Shown here: piece by piece, positions 25,730-34,477 of the stretch
Numbering within the stretch: position 1 is the stretch's first letter
How the letters are laid out: every line of letters begins with the position of its first letter
Assembly: GCF_021372645.1 (NCBI RefSeq)
Contig: NZ_JAJFUC010000009.1
Location: 25,322-89,321, forward strand
Source of the DNA: Clostridium sp.
GTDB taxonomy: Bacteria > Bacillota > Clostridia > Clostridiales > Clostridiaceae
Direction of reading: 5' to 3'
DNA: 64,000 nucleotides
Program-made: the position numbers and the translations under genes
The notes under the pieces: model-generated
What the model was told of the DNA's origin: nothing
Database searches by the model: none
What the model saw: only the letters and a program-made list of their open reading frames with translations

Positions 25730-26947
25730 ATGAATATCTTACTTATAAATCACTATGCGGGGTCTGATTACCATGGGATGGAATTTAGACCTTATTATAT
25801 GGCTAGAGAATGGGTTAACATGGGGCATGATGTAACTATACTTGCTGCTGATTTTTCTCATTTAAGAAAGAAGAATCCAAAAGTGCAAGAAGATTTTCAA
25901 GAAGAAATAATAGATGGAATTACATATGTATGGGTAAAAACTCCGGAGTATCATGGAAATGGTGTTGGAAGAATTAAAAATATATCTATATTTATGTATA
26001 AATTAAGGATGAATTATAAGAGGATTGCAGATAAATATAAGCCAAATGCAGTTATAGCATCTTCAACTTATCCTTTAGATATATATCCTGCACATAGAAT
26101 TGCAAAGAGATCTAAAGCCAAGCTTTTCTTTGAAATACACGATTTATGGCCATTAACTCCAATGGAAATAGGGGGATATTCAAAGAATAACCCTGCTATA
26201 GTTATACTTCAAAGAGCAGAGGATTTTGCTTTTAAAAATTGTGATAAGATTATTTCAATTTTACCAAATGCAGATAAGCACATGGAAGATAGAGGATTTA
26301 AAACTGATAATTATGTGCATGTTTCAAATGGAATAATCGTTGGTAAAAAGAAAATTCCGCCAGTAGAAAAAACTATTGAGAGATTACAAGAACTAAAGGA
26401 ACAAGGTTATTTTTTAGTTGGATATACAGGAAATCATTCGCCAGCAAATGTGTTAGATACAATGCTTGATGCTGCTAAAAGAACAACTGATAAAAATATA
26501 AAATATATATTAGTTGGAAATGGAAATGTAAAAGATCAATTAATTGAATATGCAAAAACAAATAATATAACTAATGTAGAGTTTTTAGATCCAGTTTTAA
26601 AGGATAATATGGATAATGCACTACAATTATTAGATATTTGCTATATAGGCTTAAAAAAGCAAAACTTATTCAATTATGGAGTAAGTCCAAATAAATTGTT
26701 TGATTATATGATGGCAGCAAGACCTGTAATATATGCAGTGGAAGCTTCAAATGATCCAGTAAAAGATTCAAAGTGTGGTATTACAGTGCCAGCAGAAAAT
26801 TCAGATGCTGTAGTTAATGCAGTTATGAAGATTAAGAATTTAAGTGAAGAAGAAAAAAATAAAATGGGCCAAAATGGAAATGATTATGTATTAGCAAATC
26901 ATACTTACCATAAGTTGGCAGAAAAATTTTTGAATGCCTTAAAATAA
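25730..26947 (+). CDS. GT4 family glycosyltransferase
   Basis: This 405-residue GT-B protein shows LLINHYAGSDYHGMEFRPYY at the N-terminus (a WbuB-like opening), FFEIHDLWPLTP, VSNGI and VGYTGNHSPANVLDTML. The C-terminal donor-binding segment is GVSPNKLFDYMMAARPVI. A DxxF-type soluble enzyme of this kind transfers a sugar from a nucleotide donor to a lipid-linked acceptor, often FucNAc/QuiNAc-like in WbuB homologues (inference). GAAGGAGC precedes the ATG. It is followed by the initiating sugar transferase gene after 110 bases. Confidence 0.87.
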   Translation: MNILLINHYAGSDYHGMEFRPYYMAREWVNMGHDVTILAADFSHLRKKNPKVQEDFQEEIIDGITYVWVKTPEYHGNGVGRIKNISIFMYKLRMNYKRIADKYKPNAVIASSTYPLDIYPAHRIAKRSKAKLFFEIHDLWPLTPMEIGGYSKNNPAIVILQRAEDFAFKNCDKIISILPNADKHMEDRGFKTDNYVHVSNGIIVGKKKIPPVEKTIERLQELKEQGYFLVGYTGNHSPANVLDTMLDAAKRTTDKNIKYILVGNGNVKDQLIEYAKTNNITNVEFLDPVLKDNMDNALQLLDICYIGLKKQNLFNYGVSPNKLFDYMMAARPVIYAVEASNDPVKDSKCGITVPAENSDAVVNAVMKIKNLSEEEKNKMGQNGNDYVLANHTYHKLAEKFLNALK

Positions 26948-27057
26948 CTTAAAAATTTATGAAGAAATATGTTAATATAAGCTAAACTGATTAAAATGTT
27001 GTAAAATAGGTAATATAATATAATACGCTTTGAAATAATTTTATTGGGAGTAGATAC

Positions 27058-27663
27058 ATGAATAAATTTAATAAAATAGTTAAAAGAATATTTGATTTCA
27101 TATGCTCTACTTTAGGGCTTATAGTCTTAAGTCCGGTTTTGCTTGCAATTGCAATTAAAATAAAAACAGGATCTGATGGGCCAATATTTTTTAAGCAAAT
27201 AAGAGTTGGTGAAAAAAACAAGGAATTTGAGATTCTTAAATTTAGAACTATGGTTGTAGATGCTGAAAAATTAGGAAGGCAAATTACTGTGGGAAATGAT
27301 AATAGAATCACTAAAATAGGTGCATTTTTAAGGAAATATAAATTAGATGAATTACCACAATTAATAAATGTATTTAAAGGGGATATGAGTTTAGTTGGAC
27401 CAAGACCAGAGGTACCTAGATATGTGAAGTATTATAATGAAGAACAAAGAAAGGTATTAGAAGTTAAACCAGGAATAACTGATTTAGCATCTATTAGATA
27501 CAGAGATGAAAATGATTTGCTTGGAGGAGCAGCAAATCCAGATGAGTTTTACATAAATACAATTATGCCAGATAAGCTAGCATTAAACTTAGAATATATA
27601 AATAATAATAATGTATTTGTTGATATTTATATAATACTTAAGACAATAATAAAATGTCTTTAA
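27058..27663 (+). CDS. Initiating bacterial sugar transferase (undecaprenyl-phosphate glycosyl-1-phosphate transferase)
   Basis: This 201-residue protein is the short form of the polyprenyl-phosphate phosphoglycosyltransferase family. It has one N-terminal hydrophobic re-entrant helix (KRIFDFICSTLGLIVLSPVL), then GPIFFKQIRVGEKNKEF and LKFRTM. Next come DELPQLINVFKGDMSLVGPR, PE and PGITDLASI. It transfers sugar-1-phosphate to undecaprenyl phosphate, starting repeat-unit synthesis at the membrane. With the EpsC-like dehydratase nearby, a diNAcBac- or FucNAc4N-type first sugar is plausible but not proven. Confidence 0.92.
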   Translation: MNKFNKIVKRIFDFICSTLGLIVLSPVLLAIAIKIKTGSDGPIFFKQIRVGEKNKEFEILKFRTMVVDAEKLGRQITVGNDNRITKIGAFLRKYKLDELPQLINVFKGDMSLVGPRPEVPRYVKYYNEEQRKVLEVKPGITDLASIRYRDENDLLGGAANPDEFYINTIMPDKLALNLEYINNNNVFVDIYIILKTIIKCL

Positions 27664-27804
27664 TTCAGTTAATAATTAAGGAACAAAGCCCTATGAGATT
27701 TGAAATAATTAGCCAGGGCATTTCTATATATAATAATAATAATAATAATAATTCAATTTCTAAAGGAAATTGTACCATTACAGTTAACTGTTAATTGTTA
27801 ACTG
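27664..27804. repeat. Interspersed inverted-repeat element, family R3 (copy 1)
   Basis: The left end TTCAGTTAATAATTAA matches the complement of the right end (TTCAGTTAACAATTAA) at 15 of 16 positions. Inside is AAGGAACAAAGCCC near the left end, as in the other R3 copies. Confidence 0.55.
27731..27751. repeat. TAA microsatellite (seven units)
   Basis: Seven perfect TAA units lie inside the R3 element. Slippage here would not affect a coding frame. Confidence 0.9.
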
Positions 27805-27823
27805 AAAAAAAGGGGTAATTGAA

Positions 27824-28939
27824 ATGAAAAAATTAAAATTTGCTATTATTGGTTGTGGAAGAATTTCTTATAAGCATGTTGAAGCTTTAGCTAAAAATAA
27901 TGATGAAGCAGAATTAGTTGCAACATGTGATGTGATTTTAGAAAAAGCTGAAGCAAAGAGAGATGAGTACATAGAAAAAACTGGAGTAAATCCAGAATCT
28001 GTTCATGCATATTCAGATTATAAGAAAATGTTAGAAAAAGAAGATATAGATGTTGTTACTATAGCTACAGAAAGTGGATATCACACAGAAATCGCTATCT
28101 ATTCTATGAATAAAGGAGCAAGTGCTCTTGTAGAAAAGCCTATGGCTATGTCTATAGATGATGCAAATGAAATGATTAAAGTAGCAAAAGATAACAAAGT
28201 TAAGCTTAGCGTTTGCCATCAAAATAGATTTAATAAGCCAATACAAAAATTAAGAGAAGCTGTTGAAGAAAACAAATTTGGAAGATTGCTTAATGGTACA
28301 GCAAGAATACTATGGAATAGAAATATGGGCTACTATGACCAAGCTCCATGGAGAGGAACTTGGGCACTAGATGGTGGTACACTCATGAACCAATGCATAC
28401 ATAATATTGATTTATTGCAATGGATGATGGGTGGAGAAATCGAGAGAGTATATGCTGAATGTGACACATATTTAAGAGATATTGAAGCAGAAGACTTTGG
28501 AGCTGTAATAATAAGATTTAAAAATGGTTCTATTGGAATTGTTGAAGGTTCAGCTTGTGTTTATCCTAAAAATTTAGAGGAAACATTAAGCATATTTGGA
28601 GAAAAAGGGGCAGTATCTATTGGTGGTCTTGCAGTTAATGAACTTGAAACATGGAGATTTGACGGTGAGGATGAAGATGCTACTAAGAGTGAAGTGAATG
28701 TTAAGATTGATAATGTATATGGGGAAGGGCATACACCTTTATTTAAAGATGTAATTGATGCTATAAATGAAGATAGAGATCCATTAGTATCCGGGGTAGA
28801 AGGCAAGAAGGCAATGTCAATAATTCTTGCAGCATATAAATCAAGAAAAACAGGAAGTCCAGTACAATTCCCATTTAATGATTTTAAAACAACAGATATG
28901 GAAAAAAATTTTGAAGGTAGAAAGAAACATAGAAAATAG
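27824..28939 (+). CDS. Gfo/Idh/MocA family nucleotide-sugar oxidoreductase
   Basis: This 371-residue protein has an N-terminal Rossmann domain with FAIIGCGRISYKHVEAL and the family EKPMAMSIDDANEMI segment (catalytic Lys near residue 105). QNRFNKPIQKLREAV leads into the C-terminal domain with GGGTLMNQCIHNIDLLQWMMG-like sequence (here DGGTLMNQCIHNIDLL). Close relatives include UDP-N-acetyl-2-amino-2-deoxyglucuronate dehydrogenase (WbpB-like), consistent with its place in a glycan locus. The exact substrate is uncertain. A strong terminator follows at 28973. Confidence 0.85.
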   Translation: MKKLKFAIIGCGRISYKHVEALAKNNDEAELVATCDVILEKAEAKRDEYIEKTGVNPESVHAYSDYKKMLEKEDIDVVTIATESGYHTEIAIYSMNKGASALVEKPMAMSIDDANEMIKVAKDNKVKLSVCHQNRFNKPIQKLREAVEENKFGRLLNGTARILWNRNMGYYDQAPWRGTWALDGGTLMNQCIHNIDLLQWMMGGEIERVYAECDTYLRDIEAEDFGAVIIRFKNGSIGIVEGSACVYPKNLEETLSIFGEKGAVSIGGLAVNELETWRFDGEDEDATKSEVNVKIDNVYGEGHTPLFKDVIDAINEDRDPLVSGVEGKKAMSIILAAYKSRKTGSPVQFPFNDFKTTDMEKNFEGRKKHRK

Positions 28940-28972
28940 TAGGTTGTGGAAAGATATTGATACTCATGTTCT

Positions 28973-29014
28973 GGCAGGAAATTGAATAATTTCCTGCCTT
29001 CTATTTATTTTATA
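28973..29014 (+). terminator. Terminator after the Gfo/Idh/MocA gene
   Basis: GGCAGGAAAT pairs perfectly with ATTTCCTGCC around a six-base loop, followed by a T-rich tract. The remaining spacer to galU (29015-29310) is AT-rich with nothing else recognised. Confidence 0.85.
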
Positions 29015-29310
29015 TTTGTGTAATATAAAGGAACGGAAACATATGACTGTTAAATTATATTGAGAATAAGATGAATAAAATTTAGTTTCGAGAGAGATTT
29101 TATTTACCATTCACTTGGTTTAAAACTACTGTATTTATATGGTATTAGCTTTTTTTGAGTATTATATTTATTATGGGGAGAAATATATGGGAATATTTAT
29201 ATCAAATCGAGTGTTTCTGCTTTTTAATGTAATTGTTTAGGCATTTAAAATATGTTACCATTAATATAATAAAGAGAATTAAAACCTTTGAAATGAGAGG
29301 AAGAGATGAA

Positions 29311-30183
29311 ATGAAAGTAAAAAAGGCTATTATACCAGCAGCCGGTCTTGGAACAAGATTTTTACCAGCAACTAAAGCTCAACCAAAGGAAATGCTTCCA
29401 ATAGTTGATAAACCAACAATTCAATATATCGTTGAAGAAGCAATTGCTTCTGGAATTGAAGAAATTTTGATTATTACAGGTAGAAATAAAAAATCTATAG
29501 AAGATCATTTTGATAAATCAATTGAATTGGAATTAGAATTAGAAAAATCAGGAAAAGCAGAGTTGCTTGAATTAGTAAGAGATATTTCTGATATGGTTGA
29601 TATACATTATATAAGACAAAAAGAACCAAGAGGCTTAGGTCATGCTATTCATTGTGCAAAAACTTTTGTCGGAAATGAACCATTTGCAGTTTTATTAGGT
29701 GATGATGTAGTTGATAGTGAAGTTCCTTGCTTAAAACAATTAATAGATTGTTATAGTGAATATAAAACTACTATTTTAGGAGTTCAAACTATTGAGAAAG
29801 AGAACATTTCTAAATATGGAATAGTAGATGGAATTTATATAAAAGATAAAGTTTATAAAGTTAAGGATTTAGTTGAGAAGCCTTCTGTAGAAGAAGCACC
29901 AAGTAATGTGGCAATACTTGGAAGATATATTATAACACCAGAAATATTTAATATATTAGAAAATACTAAGCCAGGAAAAGGTGGGGAAATTCAATTAACA
30001 GATGCATTAAAAACTCTAATTAGCAAAGAAGCCATGTATGCATATAATTTTGAAGGTAAGAGATATGATGTAGGTGATAAACTTGGATTTCTACAAGCAA
30101 CTATAGAATTTGCTTTAAAGAAAGAAGAATTAAGAGGAGAATTTATAGATTACTTAAATACTAAGCCTTGGGAAAATGTTTAG
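29311..30183 (+). CDS. galU: UTP-glucose-1-phosphate uridylyltransferase
   Basis: The ATG at 29311 gives MKVKKAIIPAAGLGTRFLPA and 290 residues, the usual GalU length. An upstream in-frame start at 29233 would add 26 residues not found in the family, and an AGAGGAAGAG site lies just before 29311. Motifs include KEMLPIVDKPTIQYIVEE, GLGHAIHCAK, LLGDD and the DALKTL and YDVGDKLGFLQA segments. It makes UDP-glucose for glycolipids, teichoic acids and capsule. It appears monocistronic. Confidence 0.95.
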   Translation: MKVKKAIIPAAGLGTRFLPATKAQPKEMLPIVDKPTIQYIVEEAIASGIEEILIITGRNKKSIEDHFDKSIELELELEKSGKAELLELVRDISDMVDIHYIRQKEPRGLGHAIHCAKTFVGNEPFAVLLGDDVVDSEVPCLKQLIDCYSEYKTTILGVQTIEKENISKYGIVDGIYIKDKVYKVKDLVEKPSVEEAPSNVAILGRYIITPEIFNILENTKPGKGGEIQLTDALKTLISKEAMYAYNFEGKRYDVGDKLGFLQATIEFALKKEELRGEFIDYLNTKPWENV

Positions 30184-30232
30184 TATTTAAGTAAAAATAG
30201 ATATTATTTCTTTATTCTTTAGAAAATTATAA

Positions 30233-30331
30233 TACTTAAGGTACATTCAAAAAATAACAGACTAGTCGCTTGTCTTAAGACAAAACATATAGCACATCTT
30301 TGGTTTGTTATTTTATATCATGTGCCTAAAA
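30233..30331. repeat. Interspersed hairpin repeat, family R1 (full copy)
   Basis: Outer arms AAAATAACA (left) and TGTTATTTT (right) pair. The right flank ATCATGTGCCTAA and left flank TTAAGGTACATTC are imperfect complements. Inside lies the 14-base palindrome TTGTCTTAAGACAA. The words CAAAGATGTG and AAATAACAAAC on the minus strand match the copies at 182-238 and 13694-13772. Confidence 0.6.
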
Positions 30332-30427
30332 TCTGTGAATAACAAATAGCTATGATTAAGTTAATTTAAGCATAATATATATTTTGCAGAGTTTGTTATA
30401 CAATTAGATTATGGAGGTCTAAATTTT

Positions 30428-31507
30428 ATGAAAATATGTTATTTAGCAGATATTAATAGTGCTCATACTCATAAATGGTTAAATTTTTTTGTGCATAAAG
30501 GATATGATATTCATGTTATATCCCTTGGAGAAGGAGAATATGAAGGTGTTACAGTTCATTCTTTAGATGTGAAAGATAATGTTATTAAGAAAACTTCTGA
30601 TAAGAGCAAATTAGAATATCTAAAAAAGATAAAGAGAGTTAAATCTTTAATTAAAGAGATTAACCCTGATATACTTCATGCACATTATGCTAGTAGTTAT
30701 GGATTATTAGGCGCTATAGCAAATTATCATCCATATATAATTTCTGTATGGGGTAGTGATATTTATGATTTTCCAATTAAATCCCTTATACATAAATTAA
30801 TAATAAAATATAATTTAAGAAGAGCAGATTATATTTTATCAACAAGTAATGTGATGAAAATAGAAACTCAAAAATATACAAATAAAAATATACAAGTAAC
30901 TCCTTTTGGTGTTGATATTAATAAATTTGTTCCTAATAAAATTGAAAAGGAAGAGATTGTTATAGGAACAATTAAAACTTTAGAAGAAAAATATGGAATA
31001 AAATATCTGATTGAAGCATTCAAAGAAGTTAAAGAAAGAAATAAAGATTTAAAACTTAAACTTAGAATTGGTGGAAGAGGAAGTCAAGAGTATTACTTAA
31101 AGGAACTAGTTAAGAAACTTTCAATAGATAAAGATGTTAATTTTTTAGGTTTTGTAAAGCCAAAAGATGTAATAAAGGAATTCCAATATTTTGATTTAGC
31201 AGTTTTTCCTTCAACACTTGATAGTGAAAGTTTCGGAGTTGCAGCAGTTGAAGCAGAGGCTTGTGGAACACCAGTGGTCGTAACAGATGTAGGTGGTCTT
31301 ATGGAATCGACTAAACCTAATGTAACTAGTTTAGTTGCTAAAAAAAATTCAGTGGAAGATTTAGCGGAAAAGATAGAAGTTTTAGTTAAGGATAAAAAGT
31401 TAAGAACCACAATGGGAGTTGATGCAAGGCAATTTGTAGAAGAAAATTATAGCTTAGAAGATAATTTCAATGATATAGATAAGATTTATAAAAGTATAAT
31501 TAGATGA
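30428..31507 (+). CDS. GT4 family glycosyltransferase
   Basis: This 359-residue GT-B protein opens with CYLADINSAHTHKWLNFFVHK and shows ILHAHYASSYGLLG and SVWGSDIYDFP. VTPFGVDINKFVP and the donor-site segment SFGVAAVEAEACGTPVVVTD follow, with the conserved E-x7-E glutamates. It resembles lipid-linked glycan GT4 enzymes of the colanic/teichuronic acid type. ATGGAGG lies nine bases before the ATG, and a terminator follows at once. It is the last recognisable gene of the polysaccharide region. Confidence 0.88.
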   Translation: MKICYLADINSAHTHKWLNFFVHKGYDIHVISLGEGEYEGVTVHSLDVKDNVIKKTSDKSKLEYLKKIKRVKSLIKEINPDILHAHYASSYGLLGAIANYHPYIISVWGSDIYDFPIKSLIHKLIIKYNLRRADYILSTSNVMKIETQKYTNKNIQVTPFGVDINKFVPNKIEKEEIVIGTIKTLEEKYGIKYLIEAFKEVKERNKDLKLKLRIGGRGSQEYYLKELVKKLSIDKDVNFLGFVKPKDVIKEFQYFDLAVFPSTLDSESFGVAAVEAEACGTPVVVTDVGGLMESTKPNVTSLVAKKNSVEDLAEKIEVLVKDKKLRTTMGVDARQFVEENYSLEDNFNDIDKIYKSIIR

Positions 31508-31542
31508 ATCCTAAAAAAGTAAAAAGTGCTTTTTAGGATTCT
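31507..31542. terminator. Terminator after the last GT4 gene
   Basis: AATCCTAAAAA pairs with TTTTTAGGATT around a loop of about 12 bases, with A/T flanks suited to both directions. It also lies just after the small minus-strand gene at 31562. Confidence 0.7.
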
Positions 31543-31561
31543 TGATTTGTAAATTATTGTA

Positions 31562-31720
31562 TTAATAATGCTTAGTGTACTTTTGAATTAAAATCTTTAT
31601 AATAAAAATTATTAGAGATATTAGTAGCACGACATTCAATGCTGTATTACTAAATTGTATAAACAATACACAAATAAATAAAAATATAAATATACTTAAA
31701 AGCCATTGTATAAATCTCAT
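31562..31720 (-). CDS. Small two-helix membrane protein, 52 residues
   Basis: Minus-strand frame from ATG (31720-31718) to TAA (31564-31562), preceded by the good site AGGAGATAGGAAA. The product starts MRFIQWLLSIFIFLFICVLF and has two hydrophobic segments (about 3-21 and 28-44) and a basic tail KILIQKYTKHY. Such layout suggests a small membrane protein. I do not recognise the family; it loosely resembles LapA-type helical hairpins. The rest of the 31541-31973 gap contains only promoter-like AT-rich sequence for the GGDEF gene. Confidence 0.5.
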   Translation of the reverse strand: MRFIQWLLSIFIFLFICVLFIQFSNTALNVVLLISLIIFIIKILIQKYTKHY

Positions 31721-31973
31721 TTTCCTATCTCCTCGTATAATTAAATTTGTACTATTAGTTTATCCTAAATTCAAAAATGAAATTCATAAAATACAATTTT
31801 ACTTTATAATTTTGCTCTTAATAAAATCAGTATAATAGGAAACATATATACATTAAAATAAGTTCATTTAATTGTTTGATTAATTATAGTATAATTGTAT
31901 TGAATATGAAGTCATAGTAAATAAATTATCATATAGTCATAATTAGGTTATTGTTTGAGGATGGTGGGGATAA

Positions 31974-33056
31974 ATGCAGAATTATGAAAATATTTATAAT
32001 GCTTTAAAAATAGAATATGAGAACTATCAAATGTTTTCAGAGAAACACATACAAGAATTAAATCAAAAAAATATTAAGTTAGAAAAAAATATAGATTCCT
32101 TATCTAATATAATAGAAGTGAGTAATTACATAAATACCTTTTTTAGCAGTGATAATTTGATATCAATGATTAATGATATGATACTTGGAATATTTGGAGT
32201 TAAATATTCAACTATATTTTTAATAGAAGACAGCGAATTAATTGTTAAGGCTAGTAATATTGAAAATATGTATATAAAATTAACATCAGAAGAACTTATG
32301 CATATAGATAAGAGTGAAGAATTTTTAATAAATTCAAAAGAGCCTTTAAAACAAACTGGAGAACATAAAGTAAAGATACATTCGATTATGGGATATCCAA
32401 TTAAATTAAGAAATAAATTTATTGGATATATAATAGTAGAACATAATATCTATAAATTTATGACTACAGAAATGAAGCTTTTCCTGAAATCAATTGCTAA
32501 TCAAATTGCAATTGCAATTGAAAATTCTTTACTATATAAAGAATTAGAAAAAATAAATCAAAGAGATGCATTACTTGGTATATATAATAGGAAATATTTT
32601 TTTGAGTATTTAGAAAAAAGTAAGTGTGAAAAAATGAAAGATAAATTTGCCATAGTAATGATAGATATAGATGATTTTAAAAAGATAAATGATATTTACG
32701 GACATCAATTTGGCGATAAGATATTAATTAATACAGCAAAAATTATAAGTAGTGGTATATATGAAGATGATATTATGGCTAGATATGGAGGAGAAGAATT
32801 CATTTTGTACATTTCGAATTTTATTGACGAAAATAGTGTATATAATAAAATTGAAATGATAAGAGGTGCTCTTGAAAGTAGCAAAGTTAGTTTTAATGGC
32901 AAATATAAATCTGTAACAGCTAGTTTTGGTATTTCATTTTTCCCCTTAAATAGTATAGATATAAATGAACTCATAAAGAAGGCTGATGATTTATTGTATA
33001 AAGCTAAGAAAAGCGGTAAAAACAAAGTTTTGAGTGGACATATATTTAAAATTTAA
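31974..33056 (+). CDS. GAF-GGDEF diguanylate cyclase
   Basis: This 360-residue cytoplasmic protein has a short N-terminal coiled coil (about 10-45), a GAF-like sensory domain (about 55-185) and a GGDEF domain (about 195-355). The active-site motif is intact as ARYGGEEF (about 268-275), with IDIDDFKKINDIYGH as the metal and nucleotide segment. The inhibitory RxxD site five residues upstream reads YEDD, so product inhibition is probably lost. It would make c-di-GMP in response to a signal sensed by GAF. It lies next to a polysaccharide locus, a common c-di-GMP target, but is transcribed separately. Confidence 0.88.
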   Translation: MQNYENIYNALKIEYENYQMFSEKHIQELNQKNIKLEKNIDSLSNIIEVSNYINTFFSSDNLISMINDMILGIFGVKYSTIFLIEDSELIVKASNIENMYIKLTSEELMHIDKSEEFLINSKEPLKQTGEHKVKIHSIMGYPIKLRNKFIGYIIVEHNIYKFMTTEMKLFLKSIANQIAIAIENSLLYKELEKINQRDALLGIYNRKYFFEYLEKSKCEKMKDKFAIVMIDIDDFKKINDIYGHQFGDKILINTAKIISSGIYEDDIMARYGGEEFILYISNFIDENSVYNKIEMIRGALESSKVSFNGKYKSVTASFGISFFPLNSIDINELIKKADDLLYKAKKSGKNKVLSGHIFKI

Positions 33057-33072
33057 TAATATTATTATAATA

Positions 33073-33107
33073 CACTCTTATTTAACTTGAATAAGAGTGA
33101 TTTTTAT
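33073..33107 (+). terminator. Terminator after the GGDEF gene
   Basis: CACTCTTATT pairs with AATAAGAGTG around a seven-base loop and is followed by a T-rich run. Confidence 0.85.
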
Positions 33108-33176
33108 TTGTAAGCTAATTATGATATTGAAAATGCTATTTTGTAGTATATAGAGGGTAGGAAGGAGGAGTGCATT

Positions 33177-34325
33177 ATGGATAGTAAAAAATTACTATCT
33201 TTGATAAAAAGGGAGGAAAACACCAAGTTAGATTTTAAATTAAGATTAGAGCTTTATAATGAAACTGGAAAGAAAGAATTAACTAAGGATATATGTGCTA
33301 TAGCTAATTCAAGTGGTGGACGAGGATATATAATTATTGGAATTAAGGATAAAAGCAAAGAGATTATAGGAATACAAGAAGATGATATGTTTAAAGAAGA
33401 ACAAATTCAGCAAATAGTAACAACCAGATGTGAACCACCTATACCAATAGAAGTAGATTTTATTGATATTGAGAATAAGAAAATAGGTGTAATATCAATT
33501 TATGATGGGGAACAAAAGCCCTATCAAGTGAGAGAAAATGGAGCCTTTTATATAAGAAGAGGATCTACAACAGATGTAATGAGAAAACAAGAATTAATAG
33601 CTTTATTTGAAGAAAACTTAAGTTTAACAATTGAAACTTGTCCGTTAATTAGAAGTGGGATTAATATGTTAAATATGGAATTAGTTAATAAGTACTTTGA
33701 TAAAAAGGGAATTGAAGTCAATGAGGAAAATAGAAAATTTTTACTGCTCAGTGCAGGAATAGCATTTGAGCATAAGGAAGGATCACCCCTTAAATGTACT
33801 TATGGAGGATTACTTGTGTTTTCTGATAAAAACTATATATATATTCCTAATAATATGATAAAAATTACAAATAAATTAAATAATATCTATGGAGAATTGC
33901 ATATAATCCAAGGAACTCTTTTGTCTATGGTTGATAAAGCAGAAGAAAAAATTAAAGAAATTTTACCGAAAGAGTATCCAATACAAGCAGTAATTGAAGC
34001 TATAAAAAATGCAGTATTATATAGAGAATATTTTGATTTAAATAAAATAATTGAAATAACTATAGATGAAAATAATATTATAATTTCAAGCCCAGGTGAA
34101 TTCATAGGTGAGAATAGTAAAGGTGAAAGAACTAATTATAATAAAAGAAATATTTGGCTTTATGAAAAACTAATTTCCCTAGATGAAAAAAAAAGATTTT
34201 TAAGTAGTGGAAGAGGATTTACAATTATTAGGGATTCATTCAATGGGAAAGGAAAAGTTAAATTAATTAATTCTAGAACAGAGCATAGTTTTAAAGTAAT
34301 ATTACCAGGAACGAACAATAGATAA
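33177..34325 (+). CDS. AlbA_2 (Schlafen-type) domain ATP-binding regulator-like protein
   Basis: This 382-residue protein has an N-terminal AlbA_2/Schlafen-like domain (about 5-130) with TKLDFKLRLELYNETGKKEL, ICAIANSSGGRGYIIIGIKD and GAFYIRRGSTTDVM. A C-terminal histidine-kinase-like ATPase fold (about 250-380) contains AVIEAIKNAVLYREYF and the glycine-rich SSGRGFTIIRDSF. Such proteins are annotated as predicted transcriptional regulators with HTH, but no clear winged-helix is visible here. The role is unknown. AGGAGG lies upstream, and an imperfect hairpin follows at 34329. Confidence 0.75.
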   Translation: MDSKKLLSLIKREENTKLDFKLRLELYNETGKKELTKDICAIANSSGGRGYIIIGIKDKSKEIIGIQEDDMFKEEQIQQIVTTRCEPPIPIEVDFIDIENKKIGVISIYDGEQKPYQVRENGAFYIRRGSTTDVMRKQELIALFEENLSLTIETCPLIRSGINMLNMELVNKYFDKKGIEVNEENRKFLLLSAGIAFEHKEGSPLKCTYGGLLVFSDKNYIYIPNNMIKITNKLNNIYGELHIIQGTLLSMVDKAEEKIKEILPKEYPIQAVIEAIKNAVLYREYFDLNKIIEITIDENNIIISSPGEFIGENSKGERTNYNKRNIWLYEKLISLDEKKRFLSSGRGFTIIRDSFNGKGKVKLINSRTEHSFKVILPGTNNR

Positions 34326-34328
34326 AGT

Positions 34329-34364
34329 GGCAACTTTAGATGCTTAGTATCTAGAGTTGTTGCC
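34329..34364 (+). terminator. Imperfect hairpin between the AlbA_2 gene and tyrS
   Basis: GGCAACTTTAGAT pairs with ATCTAGAGTTGTTGCC with a three-base bulge. No T tract follows, so termination is uncertain. There is no T-box in this 150-base spacer. Confidence 0.35.
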
Positions 34365-34477
34365 AAAAGGTAAGGTTGAGGATATACTATAATAAGTAAT
34401 TCTACTTGTATAGAGGGTAGTATTTTATTGTATTAGATAAATTATTTTAAATAAGAAGATTTTTAGGAGGTACTATA

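Noticed and set aside
27731-27751. TAA tract as phase-variation switch
   Set aside because: It lies in a repeat between genes and is not placed within a promoter spacer or coding frame.
29233-29310. 26-residue extension of galU
   Set aside because: Not found in the family; a ribosome binding site lies directly before the ATG at 29311.
34326-34477. T-box leader for tyrS
   Set aside because: The spacer is too short and lacks the T-box sequence; only an imperfect hairpin is present.
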